A stretch of DNA of 64,000 nt from Blasia pusilla. Its lineage: Eukaryota > Marchantiophyta > Marchantiopsida > Blasiales. The first letter of the stretch is position 1. Each line of letters starts with the position of its first letter. The notes below the pieces were generated by a model. The model made no database searches and was not told the origin of the DNA. It saw nothing but the letters and a program-made list of their open reading frames with translations. A program made the translations under genes and the position numbers. The DNA lies in contig CM114273.1 of the NCBI GenBank assembly GCA_050084515.1, positions 4,836,001 through 4,900,000 on the forward strand, read 5' to 3'. This document shows, piece by piece, positions 48,116 through 60,740 of the stretch.

Positions 48116-48439
48116 CATGGTTGCACAAAAACGGACAAGTCTTTCCTTAGGATGGACATGGACGGACAAGTCTAGACATATTCACGGATATGGGTTCCAA
48201 GAGGTGAGACCCACACTTTTAGTCCATGATGGAAGGAAATGCAAGTATGGGAGGAGCAGAGGAGGAAGTGCATGTGGAGGGAGGAAGAAACGGGGGAGTA
48301 TGGAACACGAAGGCAAATAAGGGGAATGAGAAAGAAGGGAAAGGTGGGGCTCATACGGACAAGTCCTTCCAAAAGACGGACATAAGTCTATGGACATGGA
48401 CATGTCCACGGACAGGGACTTTGTCCACATGCAACCTTG
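48116..48439 (+). mobile_element. hAT-like non-autonomous element, copy G
   Basis: A 324-bp copy with ends CATGGTTGCAC and TGCAACCTTG and a perfect 8-bp duplication CATACTAG (48108-48115, 48440-48447). The right duplication overlaps the CTAG terminus of the adjacent Helitron. The interior is purine-rich (ggagg, gaagaa) and contains GGACATGGACATGTCC words near the ends. Confidence 0.92.
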
Positions 48440-48443
48440 CATA

Positions 48444-51400
48444 CTAGTAAGATGCCCATGCGATGCATGGGTATAAGAGGGAATAAGAAAGATGAAAATA
48501 GGCAAGAGGGAATCATATACAAATATGGATCTGATTTTTAAATTTTTATTTCATCCAAGTAATTCTTCATACACTACATTCTGTGTATAATCACCTTCCT
48601 TATTTGAATGTTCATCGCTTCCAATTGTAATGTGGATAGAACCTCTCTTCCCTACTCTAGATAATACTACATACAATTGGCCATGAGAAAATGCATGAGT
48701 AGGCAAGTAAATGCCCACCTTTTGCAAAGTTTGACCATGGGACTTATTGATAGTCATAGCAAAAGCTGGTCAAATAAGGAATTGAAACCTATATAACTCA
48801 TATGGTAAACTTGAATTTGATGCAATCAATGGAATACATGGAATAAAAACTCGATCTCCAATATTCTTCCCTGTGATAATTTCAGCATCTATGCAATGTT
48901 GCATAAATCCACGAATCACCAATCTTGTCTCGTTTTCTTGTCCATGTGCTCCATTCATGTTTCGTAACAACATGATTGGTGCACCAATCTTCAAACACAA
49001 TCAGTGCGGAGCATGGTTGCACATAAACGGACAAGTGCTTCCTTAGGACAGACATAGACGAACAAGTCTGAACATGTCCACGAACATGGGTTCCAAGAAG
49101 TGGGATCCACACTTTTAGTCCATGATGGAAGGCCACGCAAGGATGAGAGGAGCAATGAGGGAGGAGGGAGTGGAGGTGGAGGGAGGAAGAAAAGGGGGAG
49201 TATGGAACATGAAAGCAAGTAAGCAGAATGAGAAAGAAAGGAAAGGTGGGGCCCATACAGACAAGTCCTTCCATAGGACCAAGGTTGCATGTGGACAAAG
49301 TCTGTGTCCGTGGACATGTCCATGACCGTGGACTTATGTCCGTCCTATGGAAGGACTTGTCCGTATGGGCCCCACCTTTTCCTTCTATCTCAATCCCCTT
49401 AATAGCCTTCGTGTTCTATACTCCCCCATTTCTTCTTCCCTCTACCTCTACTCCCTCCTACCTCATTGCTTCTTTCATCATTGCCTTGCCTTCCATCATG
49501 AACTAAAAGTATGGGTCCCACCTCTTGGAACCCATATCCATGGATATGTCCAAACTTGTCCATCCATGTCCGTCCAAATTCGTTTTTGTGCAACCATGCA
49601 TAGGACAGACATAAGTCCACGGACATCATGGTTGCAAAAAAACGGACAAGTCCTTCCTTAGGATGGACATAGACATACAAGTCCTCACATGTCCACGGAT
49701 ATGGGTTCTAAGAGGTGGGATCCACACTTATAGTCCATGATGGAAAGCAAGGCAAGGATGACTGGAGCAATGAGGGAGGAGGGAGTGGAGGTGGAAGAAG
49801 GAAGAAATGAGGGAGTATGGAACAGGAAGGCAAATAAGAGGAAGCCAAAAGAAGGGAAAGGTGGGGCCCATATGGACAAGTCCTTCCATAGGACGGACAT
49901 AAGTCCACGACATAGACATGTCTTCGGACACAGACTTTGTCCACATGCAACCTTGGTGCGGAGGAAGTCTTGAAGGCAAGCATGTGTTCAAAAATTATGG
50001 TAAACTTGCTCTTGTACACAAAATATAATGAGTTTGTGAAAAAAGGTAATATTAATATCCAAACTTCCCAAAGAATAGCTCTTTTATAAAGGTTAAAGGG
50101 ATTACCTCTCCTGGAAATCACGACATTACGCTTGCATTTATTTCACCAACATCTTTATTTCTCAGAGTCAAAATTTTCGTATCTCTCAAGAAATCGATGT
50201 CATTGAATTCTCATGGAAAATTGCCATATATCAAATCAATATGATCACATATCTAATTACTTTTAGTAACAATTTCAGATGGTGATCGTATAAAGTCTTC
50301 TCCCAAATGAGGATGCAAAGGTACACAACCCTCTTCTACTTCTAATAATCAATCAGAAAAAGCTTGTTGTTCACTACGCAAGTGACCTTCCAACCTTTAA
50401 ACTGCACGTTTGTTGTTAACTTCATGATCTTTATATTAGACCAAAGAGATGATCTCTTCAAACTGGCTTGGATGATTTGCGGCAGATCCCCATAACGAAC
50501 AACAAGAAACACTTGACGTAAATCACCACCAAATACCATAAGTTTTCCACCAAATGGTGATTGTCGTAGATCATCAGAAGCAACTCCCATAATATCTTGT
50601 AAAGTTTGATTTACAACCCCAAATGCGTGACGATGAGCCATAGGAGCTTTGTACCATATAATAAGCATTGCATCACCGATTAAGCGCACTCCATCACCAT
50701 TAACTCATAAACTACAATAAAAAAAGGGGAGTAAATTAGAGCTTGTGCCATCAAAATTGGAAGTAATTAAAATTTATACATTACAAGAATTGGCACTTAC
50801 TTGCAAGTATAGCTCTCATGAAGATTGATGGGGATTTTGAATCGTGAATGGGCAGTACGTCTTCCATCTAATAATAGAGCAGCTATTCCGGATGACGCCA
50901 CAACCAAAGCTCAACCCCTTACACTCCTTACACTTGCAAGCAAAAGATTATATAAAATTTTATTTCCCATTCCACTTGGGCCATCGATGAAAATTTTTTG
51001 GAGATGGTGGAGCATCCAAGCATATTTGATCAAGCTCATCATGTATAGCATCCCAAATAATACGTTGTCCTTCATTTAGACACAGTTCTCCCAATTGTAC
51101 TTGCTCAAATAATTCTTCCGTATCATACAATAGCTCTTATTCCTCCAAATATGAATTTGATTGAAGGAGTTGGAAGTCAGGTTGGGGCATGCTTGGAAAG
51201 TCAGACAGTCGTTTTCCTTGATCTTGTAAATAATAATGGACTTCCAACAATATATGCAGTATTAACCATATCATCTTCAACGGGAAGATTAGGAATTCCA
51301 GTTTTCTACAAAATAGGATGATAAACTAAAATTGGTTAGAATGTTGAATGCTCAATAGTAGATACTATTAGGAATAAAAAAAGTGATGCAAGGGTAGTAA

Positions 51401-54220
51401 TGAATTCTTACTTGACAACGTTCATATAAGAGATCTTCTACTAATGGAACCAAGCATTGACTCCAAAGTGTTGCAGGTTGAGCATGTGTGTTGTACGCTA
51501 GAATAATTGCAAATAGGCGATGAAGTGACGAACCTATACGAATTGTAGAAGCTTCTTCAAAGCAAGAGAACACTTCCCTATCATCCTCAAGAGGTCCCAA
51601 TCGGATAGCAGCCTCCTTGAATGTTGGACATAATACCTCATTAACAGTTCTCAAGCATTTGTACATAGTTGCTCCTCGAACAGGATGGAGAAGTAATCTC
51701 AACCAATGACGTTCTCCTTCACCTATGAGGAAGAAAACTAAATGAGTTTATCCCAACATTGCTTTAGAGGTGGAATATAAAAGCATTGCTTTAGAGGTGG
51801 AACATTGCTTTAGAGGTGGAATATAAAAGGATTGCTTTAGAGGTGGAATATAAAAGAAATTATATACAAAGAATTTTTGAGCATTTACGTGGATGAGTAA
51901 AGTATAAGCGGCCAATGGGATGGCCACAACCATTTTGTTTTTATACCCTATGAATCCATCTCTTGTTACTCCAACGATAATAAGAAGGAAAATCTATGTA
52001 TAGATATTGTCATGGACTAGAGTCAGCTACATTGGTTGCAAATCATTGGGTCTCTCTTTTTAGTTGCAAAATATTCCAAGAGCGTCAACATCATTGAAGT
52101 AGACTAATTGTTGTTTCGGAAGATGGACTGCTAGTCGTACGATACTTGGAAGTTTAGCATGTAGACTAAACTTAAAGAGATGCCAACATGCCTCCGAAGA
52201 AGATATATATCTCGAATAATGAGAATTCCAAGTATTTGAGTAAGGACAATGACATAAAGTTGAGAAATAAAATATAATGCATCAGAGAATTCAATCCATA
52301 AAATCATACCTCGCATCAAGATATGACGTTGCCTCGTCAATAACTTTTATCATATTAGATGTATCCATATCCTTTGACAACTTAAACGACACAACATCAG
52401 ATCCCTCATAAACATATTTGTATAAGTACTTGACAGTAGAAACACTACTTGTAATCTCCAAATTAATGTGATAATCGAAGAGGGTGCATAACATGGGATT
52501 GTAAGGCACAATCCGACGATTATGCCGCTCTTAATGATCGCCCTTCCATTCTCCAATCTACAAAAATACAATAATAATCGTAATGAATCATGAATGAAAG
52601 CAGTAGAAGGAATCATGAATACATATGCCTTGAAAATAAAAGGGTCCTTACCTATGATATATCGGATAACCATCTTCTGTTTTGGTAGTGTTGGCCGTAA
52701 AAGCTTTAAGATAGCCTTTTGTACACTTTTTGGTTTCCTTATCGATACATTGTGCATTTGAATTTAATGGTCCACATGGCCCGTGAACCATGCAATTAAC
52801 AATAGTAGAATATAACCTTGGATGGGTAGATAGATTAGGGATTTTGGCTGAAAATGAAACGATCATAATCAATTGTGGTACGTGGTTTATCCTCACGACC
52901 TAAAATAATAAGGACTTGCACATGCGGAAATTCTCTTTTTTGGAATTCCACCATATAGATGCATCCTACAACTCACCCCAATATGTGCTTCTTGATGATA
53001 AGTCGTAACAACTCCTTCTTTTTCTTCTAAAAACCCGAATGACCAAATCTATTCGGTCTACAGCTCATTGGCCAGGTAATAGGGCTAATGTAATCTCCTC
53101 CCACTTTGGATTGCATGTCATGATCAAGAAGTAGTCAGATCAAAAACATGCAAATTACAAGGCTGTAATACATTTTGTTCTTATTTCCTCAACAATATCA
53201 CCATCAACTCTGTCCTCATCCATGCAATCATCTGAAGGTTGAAGATATCCCTCCTCCCCTTTCATAATGTGGCCCAATCGTTGGGATTCTCTACAACCTT
53301 CGATTAGCCCAAAGGGTATTCGACGATGCGAACCTGCTTCACCATACATAAATAATAGAAAATAATGTAAGGGAACATATGCTTCATTCAGGTCGGATAA
53401 ACGTTTGACTCCTCCTCCATATAGTCGTACAATTATATCATGATGCTCAACGTCTTCACTTCCATCACTTGGAAAAATAGCAGCAACCTCAAAAGCAGTT
53501 GGTGGGTTATAACCGCTTTGCATCAAGACCTCTCTTACTTGCCTTGAGGATAATCCGCATATTAAGGGGAATTGCTTCATATGCCATATGACAAAAGATC
53601 TTCACATTTGGATTGCATGCATGTAACATGTCTTGGAGACCCTTAAAAATATCCATATTAAGATCATAAGATGTAGACATAACTCTAGCACGATTTTCCA
53701 ATTCATTTTCAGTATCATGGATGTAAAGTTGAGCAAATTGGGAATGCCCCCCTATATCAAGATGTAAAGGTCCAATGGAATGATAGATCCCGCCTTGGAC
53801 CCTAAAGTGTCCAATGCCATCAATTCGTTCGTTTACATACATCATATTAGATGCAAGTTGAAGTTCCGAATTATAAGCTCGAGCATGTGTAAGAAAATGA
53901 ACGCTTCTAGGACCAACACCCGAAATCAAGGATTTCATAAATGGAGGAGATGATCTCAAGAAAAGTAAATGTATTCTCCCATGGCCACAACACATGCCAT
54001 ATGGTGAGTCATCAAACTTAGTACCTTTGATCATTTCACATTTCCAATGCAAATCACGGCATGAGCGACATATCTCTCTCATAGAGCCTAACGTATGACG
54101 ACCGCTGGTACGATTCAAACTCCTTTGTAATCGCAACTTCCAAATATCAGTTTCTTGGAAATTTGGCCTCCTTGCAAGATTGACTGATGTATTTAATCTT
54201 ACAACTCTATCAATGGTAGA
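48444..54220 (-). mobile_element. Autonomous-type Helitron, decayed
   Basis: The 3' end lies at 48444: on the minus strand CCCATGCATCGCATGGG forms a hairpin, followed by CATCTTACTAG before a host T, the classic Helitron terminus. The protein runs from 54223 leftwards. A Cys-rich N-terminus (CRSC, CCGHGR; 53507-54223) is followed by YNPPTAFEVAAIF (53155-53580). Then come CMVHGPCG and KCTKGY with EDGYPIYHR (52648-52896), and SVSTVKYLYKYVYEG (52291-52509). A helicase N-part with LRTVNEVLCPTFKEA (51352-51702) precedes a Walker A region near 50960-51000. Then MAHRHAF and PFGGKLMVFGGDLRQ (50342-50689), KIGAPIMLLRNMN (48770-49000) and TINKSHGQT with FSHGQLYVVLSR (48551-48757). Stops, frame breaks and a degraded Walker A (GPSGMGNK) show it is inactive. 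The Rep HUH motif was not located. The 5' terminus is missing. Confidence 0.9.
49013..49955 (-). mobile_element. Nested hAT-like elements inside the Helitron helicase (copies H, I, J)
   Basis: The outer limits 49013 (CATGGTTGCAC) and 49955 (TGCAACCTTG) are flanked by a perfect 8-bp duplication GTGCGGAG (49005-49012, 49956-49963), splitting the helicase just before KIGAPIMLLRN. Inside, copy I (49280-49598, 319 bp, opposite orientation) has its own perfect duplication CATAGGAC (49272-49279, 49599-49606). A third start, CATGGTTGCAAA at 49627, shares the outer right end and has no duplication of its own, which suggests a partial tandem duplication or repair event. The open frames here are shadows of repeat sequence. 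Confidence 0.92.
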
Positions 54221-54780
54221 CAAGGTTGCACACGGACAAAGTCCGTATTCGCGGAAACATGTCCATGTCCGCCCTATGGACGGACATGTTCATGCGGGCC
54301 CAGATATCCAATCACGGGGCCCGCACTCAAGCCCACACCCGAGCCCGCTCGCAGCGAGACCTAGGGCAAGCTTGGCGCATGCCCTAGGTGCGGGCTTAAG
54401 GCCCGCCCTAAGCCCGCATGCGGGCCTTGGCCCCGCGCCTACCCGCTTGGAGCCCGCAGCTGCCCATGCCCAATCAGCTTTAAGCCCCTGCCTGCCCGCC
54501 ATGAGCACGCACCTGCCCGCCCTAGCCCGCGTCTACCTGCCTCGAGCCCGCTCTTGGCGGCTTTGAGCCTGCATTTGCCTATCGGGAGCCTGTACTTGCC
54601 TGCCTTAGCCCGCGCCCGATTAGCCCTAAACCCGCACCTGGTCGGCCTAGCGTGTGCCTGCACGCCTCGATCCCACACCTGCCCGCCCAGAGCCCGCGTC
54701 TGCCTGCTTGGAGCCCGCGCCCAATCAACCAAGAGTCTGCGCTTGCCCGCCCAAGCGTGCGCCTTCCCGCTCGAGCCTAT
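54221..54780 (+). mobile_element. hAT-like non-autonomous element, left part (copy K)
   Basis: Starts CAAGGTTGCACACGG, with GGACATGTCC-type subterminal words, then a long GC-rich array of agcccgc/tgcccgc units (54300-54770). It stops abruptly at 54780, where the copia LTR begins. The right end is probably beyond the copia and Ty3 insertions, outside the window. Confidence 0.82.
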
Positions 54781-55092
54781 TGAAGATTGAGTTATAATCA
54801 AGCTCATGATTGTAAGCTCATGAATACCTAAACTGCTACATTTGGTACTCATACGAAGTATGGAGGCTTAATCTTGGTTAAGCGCGATTATCTTAACTAG
54901 GGTTAGTTAATTACATTTAGTCTAACTCGAGACTATGGTTAAGGTTAGGATTAGGGTCGCTTGTACATATCCTATATAGTTGAGAAGGGGATTGGCCTCC
55001 AATTTTTCTCTCATTGCAAATTTTGTTCTCCATGGTGATGTATGAGTGTGAGAACCGTTTCCCATGAGTTATGCTTCTTTAGCAATTTTCCA
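54781..55092 (+). repeat. 5' LTR of the copia element
   Basis: Runs from TGAAGATTGAG to TTTTCCA, followed after two bases by a TGGTATCAGAGC primer-binding site (55095-55106) complementary to initiator-Met tRNA. A possible TATA (CTATATAG) lies near 54972. The left boundary is inferred from the abrupt end of the GC-rich repeat. Confidence 0.7.
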
Positions 55093-55094
55093 TA

Positions 55095-55106
55095 TGGTAT
55101 CAGAGC
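55095..55106 (+). promoter_or_regulatory. tRNA-iMet primer-binding site
   Basis: TGGTATCAGAGC is the standard Ty1-copia PBS, two bases after the LTR end. It primes minus-strand DNA synthesis. Confidence 0.9.
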
Positions 55107-55639
55107 AATAGGAGAACATCACTTGAAATTCTTGGTGTTTGAGGAGAGAAGAGAGGCAAGAGAAGGCACACTTTCAGTTTGGGAGAAGGAAATTTTGTTC
55201 AGAGCTCAGCCAATGCATGTTTTATATGGAGCTTTGACGGTAATAAAACTTTGGAGGCATTTTTTAGGGTTTTCCCAATCGATTAAGCGATCAGGGTCCG
55301 CAGTGGCTAGAACGATGCCAAGAGAAAGTTTTAACCATCTCATTGTAGAGCTCGTTGAGATCTTTCCAATGCATCCAAAATCGTTTGATTCTGACATTAT
55401 GAGCTCTTGCAATAGCAATTTCAGTATAGGAAAGTGCAATTAGTGAAGAACAATTGTGTAGTTTGCTCTCTACAGGCCAATTTCGACTAGTTCTTTCATA
55501 CAATTGATAAATTTTGGCAAATTTCATCTTTTTTTCTGTGTAGGAGTGGTCTATGCTTCAATTGGAGCATTGGAGATCCTGAAATTACTTTTTTTTGTGA
55601 GTGAAATCGTTCGCCACGGAGTATTCCTCAATAGTAATC

Positions 55640-58600
55640 ACAAGGCAAGAAGCTAGATAAGCAAAATTATAATGTCTGGAAGTTTCGCATGAAACAATTT
55701 CTCATGGGTCAAGAACTATGGGAGTTTATCACAGGTGATGAGGCCAAGCCAGAAGGTGATTCAACAGACTTGAATGTTCGCGCCTGGAACAAATGCGTAA
55801 GGCAAGTAATCCATTACATTTCAATAACAATCAATTCGCCAATGATAGGTCACATTCAAGATGTTGACATTCCGAAGGAGACCTAGGATGCATTGGAAAA
55901 GCTGTTCTAGACATCTACAAAGGCCAGAAAAGCTTCAATTGAAACAGAAATTGAACGAAGTGAGGAAAGGATCGTAGAGCATCAATGATTATATTTTGAA
56001 TATCATACTATTTTTTATCAGTTGAATCTCAAAGGATTACAAATCCTTTGAGACCTCTGTGAGAGAGAAGTATCCAACCTTTTGAGAGTTAGACCCACTA
56101 TTAATCAGTGAAGAGATGTGGTTAGTAGGCAGCGGTAGCTCGTCTAGTCTGCAAGAGAGTGCGCTATTTGCAGGCTATGGATCAAACAGAGGCAGGGGTC
56201 GTGGCATAAGCTTCCGTGCTCGTGGTGGATATCAAGCATATGGAGGAAGAGACACTCAATATTACGTTACTCAATCAACTACGAATCAATACCAGACACA
56301 ATCACAAGGTGGTGATCGTGGAAACCGTTGGAGTCAAGTTTAACACTAGAGGGTCCCACGATCTTGCAATTACTGGGAGATAAAGGATCATTATGCAAAG
56401 TTTTTCTTCAAGACGAAAGGAGATATGAGAACAAAAGCCTTAAAACAACAAAACTATATGGAGTGACAACACCAAGGGCAATACCTAGAACAACAACATT
56501 CACAAAGAGAGCATCTCTTGATCATGACTCATCATAGGGGAGCAATGGTGAAGAAAGACTCGACAATATACTAGTACATTGACTCTGGTGCATCAAATCA
56601 CTTGACCTCACAAGCTAAATGGTTCAATAGTTCAGAGCCGGTGAAAGATCCTGCAATTTTGCTTACAGGACATGACACTCAACATTATATCACACATACC
56701 GATAAAGTTCCAATAGCATCATATGGTCTTTTTGCTCTTGGAAATGTTCTCTATGTTCCTACCATTGCAATAAAATTAGTCTATGTAGGATAGATAATAG
56801 AACATGGTTATCAATTGAAGTTTAACATAGATGGTTGTTTCATTGAAATAGTGGATGACCAGACTACGATAGCCAAAGGAACTAGATCTAGCAAAATGTT
56901 CAAATTAGATGTTTCTATGCCAGAGATTCAAACAATTATGTATGGTCAAACCCGCCAACAAGTCACAGATCTAAATGTGTGACATAAGAGAATTAGACAT
57001 ATGAATCTTGAAAGATTACATAGTCTGTCATCATCTAATATAGTAATAGGACTTCCTAAATTAGCAAGTCTTGCTACGTTAGAGGTATGTTCTCCTTGCC
57101 AATTTGAAAAACAAATTAGATTTCCATTTCCAAAGCAAGGTAGAAGAGCATCCAAGATATTGGAGTTAATCCACAATGATGTGTGGACAACATCACAACA
57201 TAGCCCTAGTGATTGCCAATACTTTGTTTCATTTATTGGTGACTTCTCTAGGTTTATATGGGTATACTTTTTGAAATCCAAGTTAGAGGTATTCTCAGTG
57301 TTCCAAATATTCAGAGTTATAGTAGAGAAGCGGACTAGAGAACACATTTTGAAATTGCATTGTGATGGAGGAGAGTATCTTTCAACAGAGTTTGATGACT
57401 ACTTACGTCAGAATGGCATCCAACCTCAAGTGACTTACCGTTAAACTCCACAATAAAATGGAGTGGCTGAGAGGAAGAATTGAGATATTTCTGAGGCGGC
57501 ACGAGCTATGCTGAATGAGAAGAACATGCCTAAGGTGTATTGGGCATAGGCTGTAGCATGTGCAATCTTCTTAAACAACCAAACTCCAACAGTAGAAGTT
57601 CATGATAAGACTCCATTCAAAGTCTTCACAAGAAGTAAACCTTAGTTTTCCTTCTTGAATGTGTTTGGTTGTATTTATTATGCTCATGTTCCTTTTGAAA
57701 GACGTAAAAAATTAGACCCCAAATCTGAAAGATATATATTCATTGGCTACGCTAATGGAACTAAGGGATATAAAGGCTATATTCCATCCTCTAGGCATCT
57801 TTTTATTAGTCGCGATGTTGTCTTTGATGAGCTAAAGTCATGATATGCTCCATCTGAGCCTATTCCACCTCTAAACTCGTCTGTTGAAGGGGATAATATC
57901 ACTGTAAACCAGCAAACATTGTCTTCAAATTCCCCAAATACTAGTGTAGGATTAGGAGAGATCTTAGATTCATCAGTTAAATCTGTGAGTCTATGGACGG
58001 CAAGAGTATGTATTCAATCTGTTGATACTAATTAGAGCTCGAATCAAATATCAGAGGCATCTACCTTTGAACAACAACTTCGTAGATCAAGTAGAGTCAC
58101 GTATCTTATTCATAGATTCATAAATGAAGGTTTCCTTGCGACATATCATGCATATATGATGACTATCCTTCATGAAGAGGAGCCGAGTTGTTTTGAAGAA
58201 GCTGCTAGTAAAGTCAAATGGATTGAAGCTATGGAGGAAGAGCTTGCTGCATTAAGACACCAACAGACATGGGAGCTAGTTGATATACCTTCCGATAAGG
58301 AAGCTATTGGTTGCAAATGGGTTCACAAAATCAAGCGCAATTAAGATGGTACAATTAAAAGATACAAAGCGAGATTGGTGGCTAAGGGCTATACACAACA
58401 ATATGGCATCAATCATGAGAAAATATTTAGCCATGTTGCAAAGATGGCGACTATGAGAACAGTGGTTGTAGTTGCAGTAAGTAAGAAGTGGAGACTACAT
58501 CAGATGGACGTCCATAATGCCTTCTTCAATGGAGATCTATACGAGGAGGTATATATGACTCAACAACTTGGTTACGAACATCCTTAGTTTCCATTTCACG

Positions 58601-59429
58601 TATGCACGTTGAAGAAAGTTCTATACGGGCTCAAACAAGCTCCAAAAGCTTGATATGGCAAGATTACATACGTCCTAAAAAAGTTGGGTTTTAGGGTATG
58701 TGATTTTGACTCCTTGTTATATGTCTTGAGAGGACAAGATCATACGATTATCATTATATTTTATATTGACAATCTCTTGATTACTAGGAGTACTGAAGGA
58801 ATGATACAACAAGTCAAGCTCAAGTTACAAGCAGAAATTGATATGAAGGACTTGGGAGAACTCAAGTCCTTCCTTCGTATTGAGTTTATCAAGGTTGGAG
58901 AGAGCATGTGGTTACTACAACAACAATATGCTCTTCATATGCTTTCAAAATATGGTATAACGGCTTGTAAGCCAATCTCTACACCGTTGGACCAAAGTAT
59001 GAAGCTAAGAGTGGATGAAGGAGAGTTGCTTATAGATTCTAATATCTACATGCGCATGGTTGGTAGTTTGATCTATCTAAAAATAACTTGGCCAGATTTG
59101 AGCTATGTTGTTGGCCTAATAAACCAATTTATGCAACCTCCTCCAAGTTTTCAATAACATGAATTCACAGATGCTGATTGGGCAAGAAGCGTGTTTGATT
59201 GTCACTCCACATCTGGTTATTCATTTATTTTGGGAAGCGCAGCTATCAGTTGGACTTCAAAGAAGCTACCTATATTTGTTTTATCTTCAATAGAGGTTGA
59301 GTACAGAGGAGCAACCAATGGAGCATGTGAGGCGGTGTGGCTTCATCGGTTATTTGTTGAGATTGGTGTTAGTAACTTAGGACCTAATGTAATATTTGCA
59401 GATCATATTAGTAGCATCAATCTCACGAC
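55640..59429 (+). pseudogene. Ty1-copia gag-pol, decayed and cut
   Basis: The order matches Ty1-copia. Gag has NVWKFRMKQFL and ELWEFITG (55660-55730) and a Gly/Arg-rich tail (56116-56340), with a degraded knuckle near 56365. Protease: YIDSGASNHL (56575-56605). Integrase: HMNLERLHSL, C-x2-C CSPCQFEK, NDVWTTS (first Asp), FIGDFSRFIWVYFLKSK, HCDGGEYLSTEF (second Asp) and NGVAERKN (Glu) at 57000-57485. [43 protein letters not shown], then FYIDNLLIT where YVDD is expected (DD changed to DN). RNase H: DADWA to IEVEYRGATNGACEAVWL. At least ten in-frame stops, mostly TAG/TAA/TGA at Gln, Trp or Arg positions, inactivate it. The RNase H end is cut at 59429 by the next element. Confidence 0.92.
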
Positions 59430-60016
59430 TGTTAGGATAGATCGGTGGGATCTAGCAGAGCGTCTGCACGAGTAGTGGAGGACATGCCCAAGAGGTAGAG
59501 GATGACATGTTGAGGCCTCAGGAAACTTGAGAGAGCAGGTTTTCCCTTCGTTTCGGCTCATTTGGAGCCATATAGAGAAACTTACTATTTCGGGTAAGTT
59601 TCCATATTAGGGATAGTTGAATTTCCACTTTTGGAAGTGGATCTTGACCCACTATAGCAGGTCAAGAGCCAACGAGGTGACCCACGAGCATAGTTTACCA
59701 TTGAAAGGGCTTGGGAGAGGGAAGGGGGTATACCTCCAAGAGAGAAAGCTTGAGAGCTCATTCTCTTTTTGTTGAACCTCTTGGCATAAGACGGCGGAGT
59801 TATGGTCCCTTGCCTTATGAGTGTAACCCAAGCCTCTCATTAGGGGAGAGGGTTTGGTTTGACATGAGAGAGAGTGCACACCTTTGAGAGCTATGGTGTG
59901 AGATGGTGTAGAGAGAGATTGGATCTTACTTTACAAAGAGAGAAATGAGAGAATGAGAGAATGGGAGAGTGAGAGAGATTCATGGGGGAGCTCGTTGGTC
60001 ACTCGCTATTTTTGCA
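59430..60016 (+). repeat. 5' LTR of Ty3 copy 2 (approximate)
   Basis: The left edge TGTTAGGATAG is where copia homology stops. The right edge CTATTTTTGCA is set by alignment with copy 1 (TTGTTTGCA), both followed by a similar leader. It is rich in gagaga words near 59930-59985. The 3' LTR lies outside the window, so limits are inferred. Confidence 0.6.
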
Positions 60017-60740
60017 GGCTGAGGACCGTGTTTCCCATTTAGCGGCTCATGGGAGTGCTCACCGGAGCAAGGGCTGGTTTGATTGTTCTTTGCATTTGCC
60101 TATTTTTTGTATGGAAGAGTGGCGCGTAGAAGCGCTGCCCAATTTCTGATAGGGATTGATTATGGGGGCGGGTTGCCCCATGCCGGTGCTTTTGGTAGCA
60201 CCATGTAGCTTGCTGATTTGTATTTTTACAGGTTTTACATTTTAGTTGGGAGAAATCAGCGCGGAAGCGCTGCCAAATTTTGTGGAGGAGAAAGAGATAT
60301 TGGGCTTTACGACAATCCAAGTCAGTTTTGCAGGAATATTTGGTTATAAATATTTGTTGACATTGTCATGGATCGTGAAGTTGTGCACGCTATGCAACAA
60401 ACATTGAAAAATTTGGAGTTGCGAGCAAAAAGTTATGGTCAACCTTGCAAAACTACCATTGCTAGGCGATTTTTAGGTTAAATTGTTCAAACCCTAAACC
60501 AGCCGCCACGCCGGCCGCGGCCGTCACCGTAATAGTCACCATCAACTGTCCGCCGTTGAAAATAAACCATCACCGTCAATGGTCAACTCTTACCGTCAAC
60601 CGTCACCCTCACCGGTCGGCCGTCACCGTCAACGGTCCACCGTCCGTTGTCCACCCTTTGGTTGCCATTGCCGCCATTAAGGAGTGGAGGGTCTTCCACG
60701 ACGTTCGTTGATTTTCTAACTTGCGTCGCCACCACATACT

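Noticed and set aside
48182-49973. Many frames containing repeated words such as SVDMSMS or TDISPR
   Set aside because: They are translations of the subterminal repeats of the hAT-like elements, recurring in every copy and on both strands.
54180-54852. Pro/Ala/Arg-rich frames of 128-137 codons
   Set aside because: They come from the GC-rich minisatellite core of copy K, not from a gene.
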